DNA from: OLB6 sp964620125
GTDB taxonomy: Bacteria; Bacteroidota; Ignavibacteria; Kapaibacteriales; Kapaibacteriaceae
DNA: 64,000 bases
Assembly: GCA_964620125.1 (NCBI GenBank)
Contig: CAZUGQ010000002.1
Location: 101,488-165,487, forward strand
Direction: 5' to 3'
Below, piece after piece: positions 16,967-26,252 of the stretch. The notes under the pieces were generated by a model. It was given only the letters and a program-made list of their open reading frames with translations, did no database searches and was not told the origin of the DNA. The translations under genes were made by a program, and so were the position numbers. How positions within the stretch are numbered: the first letter of the stretch is position 1; every line of letters starts with the position of its first letter.

Positions 16967-18073
16967 CTATGGCTGTAGTACAAGTCGAACGTCTTCGGTG
17001 GTCCAACGCTGTCGAACTGTCACCACCAAGTCCGTTGCAAACCAACGTTCTGCAAAGGCAAACGGAGAGTGGCGGCCGTGCGAGTACCGTCCATCTCCAT
17101 CAGCGTCAACAAACACATCAACTGTGTACGATCCGGGTGGTAAGGAATCAAGCACCCATGCCTTACCTGGCTCGACGGGCATGCTGGCGCAAAGCCTGCC
17201 ACGCTCATCCAACCACCGTGTTATGTATCGGCCCGCAGTCAAGGTCGGAGCCTCGAAGGTACCGCTTACTGAACCCGGCATGGCTTGCACGGTATCGGCA
17301 GCTACGCTGTCAGCCTTTGTGCCGGTACTCAACACAGTGGAGTCCGACTGTTCTGCAGGACTCGGCCCCATGGCAATATGTACGTCTGCCGAAGCCCCCT
17401 GCTGCACCTGAACATCACTGTGGGCCATACCATAGGGTTCGGTGCCATCGGCAAGGCCATTGCGATTAAGGTCCTGCACGGCTATAAGACGATACCACCC
17501 ATCGGTGAGGCCTCCAACGGTGAAGGTTCCTGTTGAACCAATGGGAATTTGATAGGGGGCTTGGGTTCGCATGGCAGAGAACGTAGAGTCCAGTGCTTGT
17601 GCTTGCGGATAAACGAGCAGGACCACATTCTGCATGGTGGTATAGTGCACGGCTCCTTGAATCACGCCGCTATCAATGTCTGGCCCTGTGCTAAAGATGA
17701 TGTTAGTAGCAGTCAGTGGCTGATTGCCGCGCACATCACGCCAGTTGGTGCCAACGGTAATGGCATAGGTTGTGTTTGGCAAAAGGTCGTCGCTGAACGA
17801 AAGTGTGATTTCATTGCCGGCATACGACGTGCGGAATCGTGCCTTGGGTATCACAGTTACGTCATTGCGGATGCCTCTGTCCACGTAATCATCAAACGTG
17901 ATGATGAACTCAGGGCTCTTTAGATTCCTCGAGCCTGATGGAGGGCTAACGGAGACAATCGTGGCAGCCGAAGCATCACGGGGTCCGCCATCCGGTGCCA
18001 CCTTCATGGCGCAGCCTGCTAAAAACAGAACGCCGATGGCAACGAACACAACTCCAAGACAAGGATTGGTCAC
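16967..18073 (-). CDS. Ig-like domain lipoprotein
   Basis: The 368-residue protein begins with a lipoprotein signal (GVLFLAGC, lipidated cysteine near residue 21) followed by APDGGPRDASAATIVSVSPP, typical of Bacteroidota surface lipoproteins. Residues about 35-135 form a Big_5/SbsA-type Ig-like domain (SGSRNLKSPEFIITFDDYVD and LPNTTYAITVGTNWRDVRGN). Later parts hold two beta-rich carboxypeptidase-regulatory-like segments (GWYRLIAVQDLNRNGLADG and PGSYTVDVFVDADGDGRYS). The family is of unknown function. The frame starts with TTG at 18076 or GTG at 18073; I prefer GTG. It diverges from yihY with only 16 bases between starts. Confidence 0.8.
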   Translation of the reverse strand: MTNPCLGVVFVAIGVLFLAGCAMKVAPDGGPRDASAATIVSVSPPSGSRNLKSPEFIITFDDYVDRGIRNDVTVIPKARFRTSYAGNEITLSFSDDLLPNTTYAITVGTNWRDVRGNQPLTATNIIFSTGPDIDSGVIQGAVHYTTMQNVVLLVYPQAQALDSTFSAMRTQAPYQIPIGSTGTFTVGGLTDGWYRLIAVQDLNRNGLADGTEPYGMAHSDVQVQQGASADVHIAMGPSPAEQSDSTVLSTGTKADSVAADTVQAMPGSVSGTFEAPTLTAGRYITRWLDERGRLCASMPVEPGKAWVLDSLPPGSYTVDVFVDADGDGRYSHGRHSPFAFAERWFATDLVVTVRQRWTTEDVRLVLQP

Positions 18074-18089
18074 CAACTAATTTAGCCGC

Positions 18090-18977
18090 ATGAAGCGTTT
18101 GTGGTTGTCTGTATGGCCACATCTCCAGCATTGGTGGGGGATGGTAGTGGAGTTTGCAGACATAACGGATAGGCGACACATTTTCTTGCTTTCGGCGGGA
18201 ATTGCCTTTAATCAACTGCTGTGTTTGATTCCAACCGTCCTCTTAGCCATCAGCATCACAAGCGCATTGATTGATCAGGAAACAACCAAGAATACGGTTC
18301 TGGAGGCACTACAGCAGTTCATGCCAATGAACACTCAGGCTGCTCTTGTGGTTGAAGGTGTAGTGGCGGAGATAGACGCGGTGTTCAATTACAGCACTCT
18401 GGCTGGCTGGATTGCCGGTATCGCACTTGTTTGGCTTGCGAGTTCACTATTCGGAAGTATGCGTACCGGGTTGAATGCCATCTTTCACATACCCACGCCA
18501 AAGTTCTTTCTGCTTTACAAGATCAAGGATCTTGTTCTCACGGTGATCGTGGCGCTCCTTGTGCTGATTGCAACGGTTCTTACTCCAATCGTGTCCTTGC
18601 TTGTTGAGTGGCTACAGGGAACAGTATTCCTAAATGCATTGCACCTAGAGTCGAGCGGAAGTGCACAGGTTTTTTCGGTGGTTAGCACATGCGTGGTGTT
18701 TGTTGTCCTTTACCGTGTGGTACCAAATCAGAAGTTGCCGGGCACCATTGTTCTGCTTAGCACAGCGTTTGCCGTTGTGATGTGGGAATTGGCGCGCCTG
18801 GCATTTACGTGGTATGTGAATTCGGCAACCAACCTGAGCCTGTTCTATGGCAGTTATCTGGCCGTAGTGTCCTTGGCACTGTGGTTGTACTATTCTTCGT
18901 TGGTGTTTCTTGTAGCTGCCGAGCTTGCACAATACGTGCACATGCGCCGTGTGGAGCACCGGTCTCCTACACCTTGA
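18090..18977 (+). CDS. YihY/BrkB family inner membrane protein
   Basis: The 295-residue protein matches the YihY/virulence factor BrkB family. It has LLSAGIAFNQLLCLIPTVLL in the first membrane helix, ASSLFGSMRTGLNAIFHI, a long loop, and a later YRVVPNQKLPGTIVLLSTAF and FYGSYLAVVSLALWLYYSSLVFLVAAELA. About six transmembrane helices are visible. The family has been confused with RNase BN in the past; its real function is unknown. Its 3' end overlaps the convergent exonuclease gene by 11 bases. Confidence 0.9.
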   Translation: MKRLWLSVWPHLQHWWGMVVEFADITDRRHIFLLSAGIAFNQLLCLIPTVLLAISITSALIDQETTKNTVLEALQQFMPMNTQAALVVEGVVAEIDAVFNYSTLAGWIAGIALVWLASSLFGSMRTGLNAIFHIPTPKFFLLYKIKDLVLTVIVALLVLIATVLTPIVSLLVEWLQGTVFLNALHLESSGSAQVFSVVSTCVVFVVLYRVVPNQKLPGTIVLLSTAFAVVMWELARLAFTWYVNSATNLSLFYGSYLAVVSLALWLYYSSLVFLVAAELAQYVHMRRVEHRSPTP

Positions 18978-19692
18978 GAAGTGCTTCCCACTTGCAGTAG
19001 AGCTCCCACGTTGCTCGCACGTCGCGAAGGCAGTATTCTGCAATGTCGGCAAAGCGGCCTTCGGCAAACAAGGTGCCAACCATGGAACCATCAACACCGG
19101 CTGACTTTGGTGATTCTATTCCAAATGCCTTGGTAAAGAAGTCGAAGTTGAATCTCCTAGTTGCTCCAGTAGCGGCTGGGTTATAAAAGGTAAGCTTATC
19201 CAGCAGATCGGTGTGATTGGAGTAGTTCCAGCGTGTACCATCCATAAGATTCCGGCTAGGGCGAATGCCTAACACGGCACTGCGAAGCATTAACCAGGGT
19301 GCATCAAAGCCCCTTCCATTAAAGCTGATGAGGTGGATGGATGGATTGGCAGCCATGAGCTTCCAAAAGTTTTCGAGCATGGTGCGCTCGCTGCTAGCAT
19401 ACATGGTTGCGCCGGACGGTAAGGCCAACTCAATAACGGGCTGGTGATCTGGCAACGAAGGGTTAACGGAATAGGCAACATCACGAGCTTCCCATTCCCC
19501 CCCCTCGGTGCGCTTCATCATCCGCATGCCAATGGTTACGATACGTCCGGTAAGCGGGCTCAGGGCAAACTCTTCAATCTTTCGTTCGCGCTCCTCGTCG
19601 GTTGTGGCATATCGCAGCAGATACTCTTGCTGGGATGCATCAAAGTCCTCCAGCGCATTGCCAACGGTTTCGATGTCGAATACCAACATCAT
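18967..19692 (-). CDS. Predicted 3'-5' exonuclease, PolB-like (DEDD fold)
   Basis: The 241-residue protein has the three DEDD exonuclease motifs: LVFDIETVGN at the N-terminus (Exo I), LISFNGRGFDAPWLMLR (Exo II) and IAEYCLRDVRATWELYCKW (Exo III). It fits the family related to the proofreading domain of family B DNA polymerases and is likely to act on DNA or RNA ends. Its ATG overlaps the stop of the VWA-OmpA gene upstream (ATGA), with AGGAG five bases before it. A C8 tract (19497-19504) encodes the Gly-Gly of EGGEWEA. Confidence 0.85.
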   Translation of the reverse strand: MMLVFDIETVGNALEDFDASQQEYLLRYATTDEERERKIEEFALSPLTGRIVTIGMRMMKRTEGGEWEARDVAYSVNPSLPDHQPVIELALPSGATMYASSERTMLENFWKLMAANPSIHLISFNGRGFDAPWLMLRSAVLGIRPSRNLMDGTRWNYSNHTDLLDKLTFYNPAATGATRRFNFDFFTKAFGIESPKSAGVDGSMVGTLFAEGRFADIAEYCLRDVRATWELYCKWEALLKV

Positions 19693-21062
19693 CTGCTCCT
19701 TACTACAAACTCTGTGCGCCGATTGCGAGCGCGTCCTTCGGGTGTTGAGTTTGGTGCAACCGGAACGGTGTCTCCAAAACCCTTTGCCGTGATACGCGAG
19801 TCTTCGATGCCATTCTTTACCAAGGCAGTCTTTACCGCATCTGCCCGCTGCTGAGATAGCGTGGTGTTAAACTCAGGGTCGCCAGTGTTGTTCGTGCTGT
19901 CTGTATGCCCTCGCAGTTCAATCGTCATGGTTGGCATGGCTTTCATCAGGTTCGTGACGTTGGAAATCGCTCGCTTGCTTTCGGGTTTGAGTGTTGCCTT
20001 GCCCGTGTCAAAGTACACATCGAGAAGGGCAATACGTCCAACTTCAGGCAGATTGTTGTATTCAGTCTGGGCCCGTACTGTGTCTGAACCCCAGCAAAGC
20101 GTGACGGATGCGATGTGATTGCCATAGCCTAGGGTTGGATACTCAATGACGAATACGTTGCGAAGCCTGCGGTATGCATCTTCGAACAGGTCGTCAAACT
20201 CGCTGGTGCGGTAGATGTGCTGGTAAAAACCACCGGTTGCTTGCGAGAGGTCTTCCATGTATCCCGCGTTGATCCCATCGCCAAAATCAACGGCATAGAT
20301 GGGAGTACGCTCCTGAAGGGATACCTCGACAAGCTGCTCTTTAGTGATGGTACTGCTGTTCTCTTGGCCGTCTGTGAATACGATAACAGCCCGTCGGGAG
20401 TTTGTTGGTGCCGTAGATGCTAGGTGCCGTATGGCTTGTTCCGTTCCGGTGAGGATTGCCGTACCACCTCCGTAGCCAAACAATCCATCATGTTTCAAGC
20501 CAGTGCGCAATGCCTCGGCGCTGGTGGTGAGTGGTACCTCGACGTTTACCTTGTCGTCGTACCGCACAAATGCCAATGCATCAGTGGCCCCCTTCTTGTC
20601 TATCAGCACGGTGGCTGCGTCCTGCACTGCTAGCGCTCTCTGCTCGCCCATACTTCCGCTGTTGTCCATCACGAGTGCGATGGAAAGGGGCTGTGGGTCT
20701 GCTTCTGTAAGCTGCGTTACGGTTAGGTTGGAAACCGGAATACTGTCGCCATCAATGACCTCTACAACACGGCAGATCATTTTCTTGAATTTGACGATGT
20801 CGGATTGAGTGTATAGGGTACCGCTGCTATCAACCACGTGCATGAACAGGCGTGTGGTTGCGGGGTTGCGCGTATCCACTCCCGAAATCTGTACGCAGGC
20901 GTTCACCGGTTTTGTTGGTGGCATTGGGGCTGAGCGCTTGAGGAAGATAGGAGCGTAGCCTGGAGGTGGTGTTGCATCGGCAGTTGTTGGAGGTTCGCCA
21001 ACAAAGGAGCAGGAAGTGAGCAAGGCGAAAAGAACGATACCGATCGGAAACAAACGGGTCAT
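19689..21062 (-). CDS. VWA and OmpA domain lipoprotein
   Basis: The 457-residue product has a lipoprotein signal (FALLTSC, Cys near residue 18). A von Willebrand A domain follows, with the MIDAS motif DNSGSMGEQ, then a threonine/aspartate region (VIVFTDGQENSST). Residues about 340-457 are an OmpA domain with the peptidoglycan-binding pattern RGHTDSTNN, LSQQRADAVKTAL and GRARNRRTEF. It is probably anchored in the outer membrane and holds the cell wall while binding a partner through the VWA domain. Start at the ATG giving a clean lipoprotein signal; the longer frame overlaps the DUF2723 gene. It shares its transcript with the upstream DUF2723 gene and the downstream exonuclease. Confidence 0.88.
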   Translation of the reverse strand: MTRLFPIGIVLFALLTSCSFVGEPPTTADATPPPGYAPIFLKRSAPMPPTKPVNACVQISGVDTRNPATTRLFMHVVDSSGTLYTQSDIVKFKKMICRVVEVIDGDSIPVSNLTVTQLTEADPQPLSIALVMDNSGSMGEQRALAVQDAATVLIDKKGATDALAFVRYDDKVNVEVPLTTSAEALRTGLKHDGLFGYGGGTAILTGTEQAIRHLASTAPTNSRRAVIVFTDGQENSSTITKEQLVEVSLQERTPIYAVDFGDGINAGYMEDLSQATGGFYQHIYRTSEFDDLFEDAYRRLRNVFVIEYPTLGYGNHIASVTLCWGSDTVRAQTEYNNLPEVGRIALLDVYFDTGKATLKPESKRAISNVTNLMKAMPTMTIELRGHTDSTNNTGDPEFNTTLSQQRADAVKTALVKNGIEDSRITAKGFGDTVPVAPNSTPEGRARNRRTEFVVRSR

Positions 21063-21081
21063 GTTGTGCTTGGGTAAACGA

Positions 21082-22890
21082 TTATGGTTGTGTGGGCATC
21101 TGCTGGAGCAACGCTCTGCTGATGCGGTGCCGAGGGTTGATGGCCAACACAGCATCGCGTAAACGGTGGGCCTGTGTTTCGTTACGCAAGCCGCGAAGTG
21201 CATACATGGCATCCTGAGCCAGAGAGGCTATCACCTGCTCCTGCATGGCACTGTCTAATCGTTGGTGGTGGTTTTGCAGACTGTGTGCAAGCGTGGTAAG
21301 GTGATTGGTATGCGTGTTCAACTGCAACGTTGAATCCTTTGTAAGCCGCAGCATGGAAGCAACAGGGATTGCTCTGTAAGCGCTGGTAAACCTGCCTTCT
21401 TCGTTGAGAAGCTCTGGTGTAATGTACAGGGGCCTGTTGGTATTGCTGTCAAGAATAGCCTTGAGTAAGGCTTCGAAGCGCTGCTGAATCTGTGGGCTGT
21501 TACCTGAGCGTTTCAAGAATTCGTCACTGTCGGCTTCGAAATTCTCAAGCCAAGGCATGTAGTCGTTGATGGCTGCCTGAGCCCCCTGCATCACTTTCGG
21601 ATATTGGTGCTGCAGGTGCGGAAGGTACCACGTGCGGCGCAACAACTCTTTGTCGATGATGGCAACGTCTCTGCGTTTACCGTCAACAACCTGCTGATAC
21701 CACATTGCTGAGCACAACAAGTCCCACTGTCGGGTGATAAGCACGGCGTTCGGTTCCAGGTGATCCCACGTCCAGTTGGCGTATGCTTCCACGGCACTGT
21801 GGTTACGGTAATTCATGGAGGGTGCATGCCATGCCAATGCCAGCACAGGAAAGATCAGCGTTGCCTGGTACTGAAGTCGAGAGGCCTTGGCAAGAAAGCG
21901 AGATAGGCCGATGCCGAACAAGGCGGCCAACACTACCATGGATGGTAGGAAGTATGCGTCGATGTCCGGTATGGCGTATCCCAGCGAGATCACCAGGTTG
22001 CCAGCCAGTACGGCAAGCAACCCAAGAGCTAATCTGGGATGTTTCTGCATCAGCGTAACCGCGCCGACAACAACAGGAATCCATCCCACATAGAAGAGCA
22101 TCGTAGAAGCTTCCGCAAAGAACAGGTTGGTATTGACGCTTACTGCTCCGGAGTCCGAGAACATCCACACCCCAAACTGTGATCCCTTTACGTGGTATAG
22201 AAAAGCATCCCAACCGCGATGAACCCACCCCCAGTTTATTGGCGGTAGCGTTGCACTTCGCAATGGAAGTAGGGCGTACAGACTTAGGCCCAGACTAATG
22301 GGAAGCAGCAGACGTATCCAATCGGCTGCAGTACGTTGCCGATGCCACCAGATTAGCAGTAAACCTGGGGCAAGAAACACTGCGCTCAGGTGATTGGCAA
22401 GTGTGAGGCCGAAGAGCAAACCCGCAAGCATGGTGTTGGCCAGGTGCGGCTGTTGCACTGCTCGAACGGCAAACAGCATGGTTGCCGTAACCAGCAGAAT
22501 GTTAAGGCTGTACACCTCGAAGGCCGTGCTTTGCGACCAGACGAGTGGACTGAAGCCAACGGCCATCGATACCGAAGCAGATAGCCATGGTGTGTGAGAG
22601 TTAGGGTTCTGTACAAGCTCCTGAATAAGGATGCACATAACGGCTACGCTGCCTGCTGTGAACAGCGCGGCCAATATGTTTAGTCCGCCAATCACGGATG
22701 GCCAAGGTAACATCGTCCACACGTGCGCAAGCACGGTGAGCAAGGGATAACCGGTAGGGTGTGCTACGCCCCAAACCTTGGCTGCTGCGGCAAGTTCTCC
22801 AGTATCGGTGTACATCAACCCTGGGGCTTGGGTGAGGAGATACACAGTAGCGCTAACCAAGCCTGCAAGGAGTGGTGCTAGGCGATTCAT
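21082..22890 (-). CDS. DUF2723 membrane protein, putative glycosyltransferase
   Basis: The 602-residue protein has the DUF2723 N-terminal signature: APGLMYTDTGELAAAAKVWG and AHPTGYPLLTVLAHVW. About nine to eleven membrane helices follow, with a soluble C-terminal domain of roughly 200 residues. The fold resembles protein O-mannosyltransferases and DUF2723 proteins have been grouped with glycosyltransferases; TD(T)GEL fits the usual acidic residue after helix 1. The donor and acceptor are unknown. It is the first gene of a minus-strand group with the VWA-OmpA gene (19-base gap). Confidence 0.85.
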   Translation of the reverse strand: MNRLAPLLAGLVSATVYLLTQAPGLMYTDTGELAAAAKVWGVAHPTGYPLLTVLAHVWTMLPWPSVIGGLNILAALFTAGSVAVMCILIQELVQNPNSHTPWLSASVSMAVGFSPLVWSQSTAFEVYSLNILLVTATMLFAVRAVQQPHLANTMLAGLLFGLTLANHLSAVFLAPGLLLIWWHRQRTAADWIRLLLPISLGLSLYALLPLRSATLPPINWGWVHRGWDAFLYHVKGSQFGVWMFSDSGAVSVNTNLFFAEASTMLFYVGWIPVVVGAVTLMQKHPRLALGLLAVLAGNLVISLGYAIPDIDAYFLPSMVVLAALFGIGLSRFLAKASRLQYQATLIFPVLALAWHAPSMNYRNHSAVEAYANWTWDHLEPNAVLITRQWDLLCSAMWYQQVVDGKRRDVAIIDKELLRRTWYLPHLQHQYPKVMQGAQAAINDYMPWLENFEADSDEFLKRSGNSPQIQQRFEALLKAILDSNTNRPLYITPELLNEEGRFTSAYRAIPVASMLRLTKDSTLQLNTHTNHLTTLAHSLQNHHQRLDSAMQEQVIASLAQDAMYALRGLRNETQAHRLRDAVLAINPRHRISRALLQQMPTQP

Positions 22891-22962
22891 CAGATCTGCA
22901 GTCGAGTACTAACTTGTTGGCAGTATGCCATCACACTTCACAGTAGAAGGCGCGCAAGATAG

Positions 22963-23157
22963 GCCGCTAACAACGTTGATCCGCAACCATGTGGTTACCA
23001 TTCTACTGGCATTGGCAATAGGCATGGTGGAAATGCAAACCGGCAGTGCCTCTTTGCGGAGAACACTACCGGTAATCTTACGTTTGAACTCAGTTCCTAC
23101 GTACTGGCGCCGGAAGCCGATGCGTTTGTTGCCGCTAACAAGGCGGCTGGCCGATAG
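22963..23157 (+). pseudogene. Possible C-terminal remnant of a lost gene
   Basis: Between stop codons at 22960 and 23155 a plus-strand frame without any start codon ends in ENTTGNLTFELSSY and PEADAFVAANKAAGR. Its second half has clearly protein-like composition. A different frame in the same stretch (22925-23182) has a start codon but an unconvincing product. I cannot name a family. It may be a decayed gene end. Confidence 0.25.
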
Positions 23158-23167
23158 CAGGGTTTCC

Positions 23168-23881
23168 TTATCGCACGACTGAGATTGGATAGCGCGTTAC
23201 AGCGCCGTTTGCTAGTGTAAGCATCAGATGATAGGTGCCGGAAGCCAGACCCGATACGTCAAGCGTATTTACTTCCTGACCTGAAACGCCATACGAACGT
23301 CGAAGGGTACCGTCGGCCGCATACAGATTCAGTGCCGTTACCAACGGTGCAGTGTTCGAATGAATGGTAATGTTATCGGCTGCGGGTGTTGGATACACGG
23401 AGATGCCGAGTTCGGTGGCTTCCTGGACTGACGTTACCCCAACGTAGTAGGTAACGCTGAACGATACGGCGATCGTTGTATCCACCCGGTCATACACCTT
23501 GTAAAAAATGGTGCTCGTGCCCTTGTTTCCTTGCGGCTGTATCCAGGCTTCGATGTCCTGTTCTCCGCCATTGGGGGCCACGTACTGCGGAGCACGCTCC
23601 TCAGGGTTGTCCTCGCCTGGAAACAGTGGATAACACTGCGTACCAAAGCAGAAGGCACCAAAGTGATTGGGATTGATTGCATCAAGGTTGTATCGGAACA
23701 ACACATTAACCGGTGTACTCCCGGTATTGCGAAGGATGCCATGGAGTACGATTACGCTCTCCGTTTCGGAACCAGTGGTCTGATTACCGTGATCCCAATC
23801 AACAACAAGAGCACTTTGCGCTTGCAAGGCGATTGGCATAACCATAACTACCACTGCAGCAAGAAGAACCACGTGTTTCAT
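23168..23881 (-). CDS. Exported protein with type IX sorting tail
   Basis: The 237-residue product has a signal peptide (about 1-20, ending ALQAQ), a beta-rich domain with GILRNTGSTPVNVLFRY and a pair of cysteines (FGAFCFGTQCYP), and a C-terminal type A sorting domain (ISVYPTPAADNITIHS through GTYHLMLTLANGAVTRYPIS). It should be secreted by the T9SS. The function of the central domain is unknown. Start at 23881, preceded by AAAGGA nine bases upstream; the frame is open 15 codons further upstream without a better site. Confidence 0.8.
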   Translation of the reverse strand: MKHVVLLAAVVVMVMPIALQAQSALVVDWDHGNQTTGSETESVIVLHGILRNTGSTPVNVLFRYNLDAINPNHFGAFCFGTQCYPLFPGEDNPEERAPQYVAPNGGEQDIEAWIQPQGNKGTSTIFYKVYDRVDTTIAVSFSVTYYVGVTSVQEATELGISVYPTPAADNITIHSNTAPLVTALNLYAADGTLRRSYGVSGQEVNTLDVSGLASGTYHLMLTLANGAVTRYPISVVR

Positions 23882-23985
23882 AATTTGATCGTCCTTTCGG
23901 CGTTGGAAGGCCTTGAAATTACGCATTGCCGCGCTGGGTTGCGTAGAGTGTTTCCGTCCATGAGAGTTACTACCAAAGGTTCTGA

Positions 23986-24495
23986 ATGCATTACCTGATC
24001 ATTGCCGTCCTGCTTTTCCTCTGCCAAAGCCCCCTACGGGCACAAGAGGAAAAATCAACCACTACCACCATCCCCAGTGTTAACGTGAAGAACATGGAAG
24101 GGGCTGTGGTGAACACGGCAGATTGGATTGGCGATAGCCTGCTCGTAGTGAGTTTTTGGGCTACATGGTGCAAGCCGTGCCTTGTTGAGTTGCAAACGTA
24201 TGCCGAATTGTATGCCAACTGGCAACAGCAAACCGGCGTTCGTGTGGTGGCCGTTAGCATTGATGATAGCAGAAATGCACGGAAGGTTCCGGCATTCGTG
24301 AAAGGCAGGAACTGGCCGTTCGACGTTGTGATCGATGAAAACAGCGACCTTAAGCGCGCAATGAACGTGAATAACGTACCACACACCTTCATCCTCAAGA
24401 ACGGTCACGTGGTCTGGCAGCATAGTGCCTTTGCACCTGGCGATGAGGAAGATGTAGAAGCAGAACTGCTCAAGTTGAAGGCCGAAGGCAACTGA
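23986..24495 (+). CDS. TlpA/ResA-like periplasmic thioredoxin
   Basis: The 169-residue protein has a signal peptide (about 1-19) and a thioredoxin fold with VVSFWATWCKPCLVELQ; the two active-site cysteines are separated by Lys-Pro. A cis-proline loop follows in NVPHTFILKNG. TlpA/ResA proteins act in the periplasm as thiol-disulfide reductants. It is the first of three plus-strand genes (then DUF6029 and Omp28), a grouping that suggests thiol handling of the Cys-bearing outer-membrane partners. Confidence 0.88.
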   Translation: MHYLIIAVLLFLCQSPLRAQEEKSTTTTIPSVNVKNMEGAVVNTADWIGDSLLVVSFWATWCKPCLVELQTYAELYANWQQQTGVRVVAVSIDDSRNARKVPAFVKGRNWPFDVVIDENSDLKRAMNVNNVPHTFILKNGHVVWQHSAFAPGDEEDVEAELLKLKAEGN

Positions 24496-24544
24496 TTTCT
24501 GGCCAACGACCGGACACGATTAATCCATAGGGGAGGGAATCGAG

Positions 24545-26221
24545 GTGAAATGTGTGCTGGCTGCCGTGGGCTTGGTAATCGGCGTGTATGGAATGGCCGC
24601 TCAGGGGTATGGCATAGAAGATATTGGCGTGATCTCCGGCTCGCTGCAAACGGACGTGCAAACGTACCGTCAGGACTCGCTGATCGGTGCGCCAGACGTC
24701 CCCGAGCAGTTGCTTTCCAATACGTTTGTGAACGTACTCTTTTCTCGAGGCAAGTTCACCGCCGGACTCCGGTTTGAATCATATCAAAACCCTCTGCTGG
24801 GTATCGATCCCCGGTACGGAACCACCGGTGCCGGCACTGGCATAGGGATACCGTACAGATTTGCGCGATATACAGATGAAGCGTTCGACGTAACAGCGGG
24901 CAACTTCTACGAACAGTTTGGCAGTGGAATGGTTCTGCGGCTGTACGAAGAACGAAATCTTGGCTTCGATAACAGCATTGATGGTGTACGGCTTAAGTTC
25001 CGACCAACGGAGGGACTCAGCCTTACAGGATTCATCGGACGTCAACGTTCGTTCTTTGATCTGAGCGAAGGTATTATGCGTGGTGCCGATGCCAACGTTG
25101 ACCTTGATCTGATTGGTGGCGGGCTCTTGCCGGAAGGTGTTGTGGCATCGGTTGGCGGGAGCGTGGTTAGCCGGTACCAGCCCGACCAGAATCCATTCCT
25201 GAACCTGCCGGAGAATGTTCTTGCATGGTCAGCCCGCGGTAACATCGTAGCGGGCGGCTTTCAGGCCGAGTTTGAGTATGCCTACAAGATCAACGATCCT
25301 GGTGCCACCAATGCCGGCTCGTACAATACCGGTAACGCAGAATACCTGAACGCTTCGTGGTCTACTGCAGGGTTCGGTATTAGTGCTGCAGCCAAGCGAA
25401 TAGACAACATGGATTTTAGGAGCGACCGCACGGCAACCGGTTTTGCGCAGCAGGTGAACTACCTGCCGGCACTTACTAAGCAGCACACGTGGCGGTTGAT
25501 AACCTTGTACCCATACGCCACACAGCCAACAGGCGAGTTCGGGTTGCAAGCAGATGTTACCTTCACCATCCCCAAAGGTTCATTTCTAGGCGACGATGCA
25601 ACAACCATTACGCTTAATGGCAGCGTAATCCATGCCATTGATACAACCTACATCGACCCCTTTCACTACGAGGCCAGATTCTGGTGGGATGAGCGCGTGT
25701 TCTTCCAGGACATCAATGCCGAGGTACAACGCAAGTTTGGAAAGGATTTCAAGCTCACGCTGGCCTACATCAACATCAAGTACGATCAGGATGTGATTGA
25801 ACGGCGAGCCTCGATCAATGAAACCAAGTACGGCGTGATCACGGCCAATTTCTTTGTGGCGGAGCTGTGGTTCAAGCTTAGTAAGAGCAACGCTCTGCGG
25901 TCAGAAGTCCAGTGGATGGGCGTTAGTCATCAGCAAGGTGCCGAACTTGCTTTGCAGAATGGGGACTGGGCCATGCTTCTGCTTGAGTACTCCATTAGTC
26001 CCAGTTGGTTCTTTACCGTGTTTGATGAGTACAACTATGGTAATGCCGACGAAGCACTTCGCGTGCACTATCCCAATGCCACGGTCGCATTTGTAAAGGA
26101 TGCACTTCGGGTGCAAGGGGGCTATGGCAGAGTACGCGGCGGCATCCTGTGTGTAGGTGGCATCTGCCGCCCCGTTCCGGCATCGAATGGCTTCACACTC
26201 GGCGTAACCTATACCTTCTGA
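24545..26221 (+). CDS. DUF6029-like outer membrane beta-barrel protein
   Basis: The 558-residue product has a signal peptide and alternating hydrophobic patterns throughout, ending in an aromatic residue (FTLGVTYTF), as expected for a barrel strand. FYEQFGSGMVLRLYEERNLGFDNSI and DGVRLKFRPTEGLSLTGFIGR are typical of the DUF6029 family found next to TlpA and Omp28 genes. It begins with GTG at 24545 behind a clear GGGGAGGG. Molecular role is unknown. Confidence 0.75.
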   Translation: MKCVLAAVGLVIGVYGMAAQGYGIEDIGVISGSLQTDVQTYRQDSLIGAPDVPEQLLSNTFVNVLFSRGKFTAGLRFESYQNPLLGIDPRYGTTGAGTGIGIPYRFARYTDEAFDVTAGNFYEQFGSGMVLRLYEERNLGFDNSIDGVRLKFRPTEGLSLTGFIGRQRSFFDLSEGIMRGADANVDLDLIGGGLLPEGVVASVGGSVVSRYQPDQNPFLNLPENVLAWSARGNIVAGGFQAEFEYAYKINDPGATNAGSYNTGNAEYLNASWSTAGFGISAAAKRIDNMDFRSDRTATGFAQQVNYLPALTKQHTWRLITLYPYATQPTGEFGLQADVTFTIPKGSFLGDDATTITLNGSVIHAIDTTYIDPFHYEARFWWDERVFFQDINAEVQRKFGKDFKLTLAYINIKYDQDVIERRASINETKYGVITANFFVAELWFKLSKSNALRSEVQWMGVSHQQGAELALQNGDWAMLLLEYSISPSWFFTVFDEYNYGNADEALRVHYPNATVAFVKDALRVQGGYGRVRGGILCVGGICRPVPASNGFTLGVTYTF

Positions 26222-26252
26222 TAAGGTCTGAGCAGTCCAAACAGGAGCTGAG

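Noticed and set aside
16569..17411. 280-residue plus-strand frame opposite the sugar dehydrogenase and lipoprotein genes
   Set aside because: It lies antisense across two well-supported genes, has low-complexity Ser/Pro composition and no domain.
22925..23182. 85-residue plus-strand ORF
   Set aside because: It has no recognisable domain, runs into the next gene's end on the other strand, and an alternative frame in the same place reads better.
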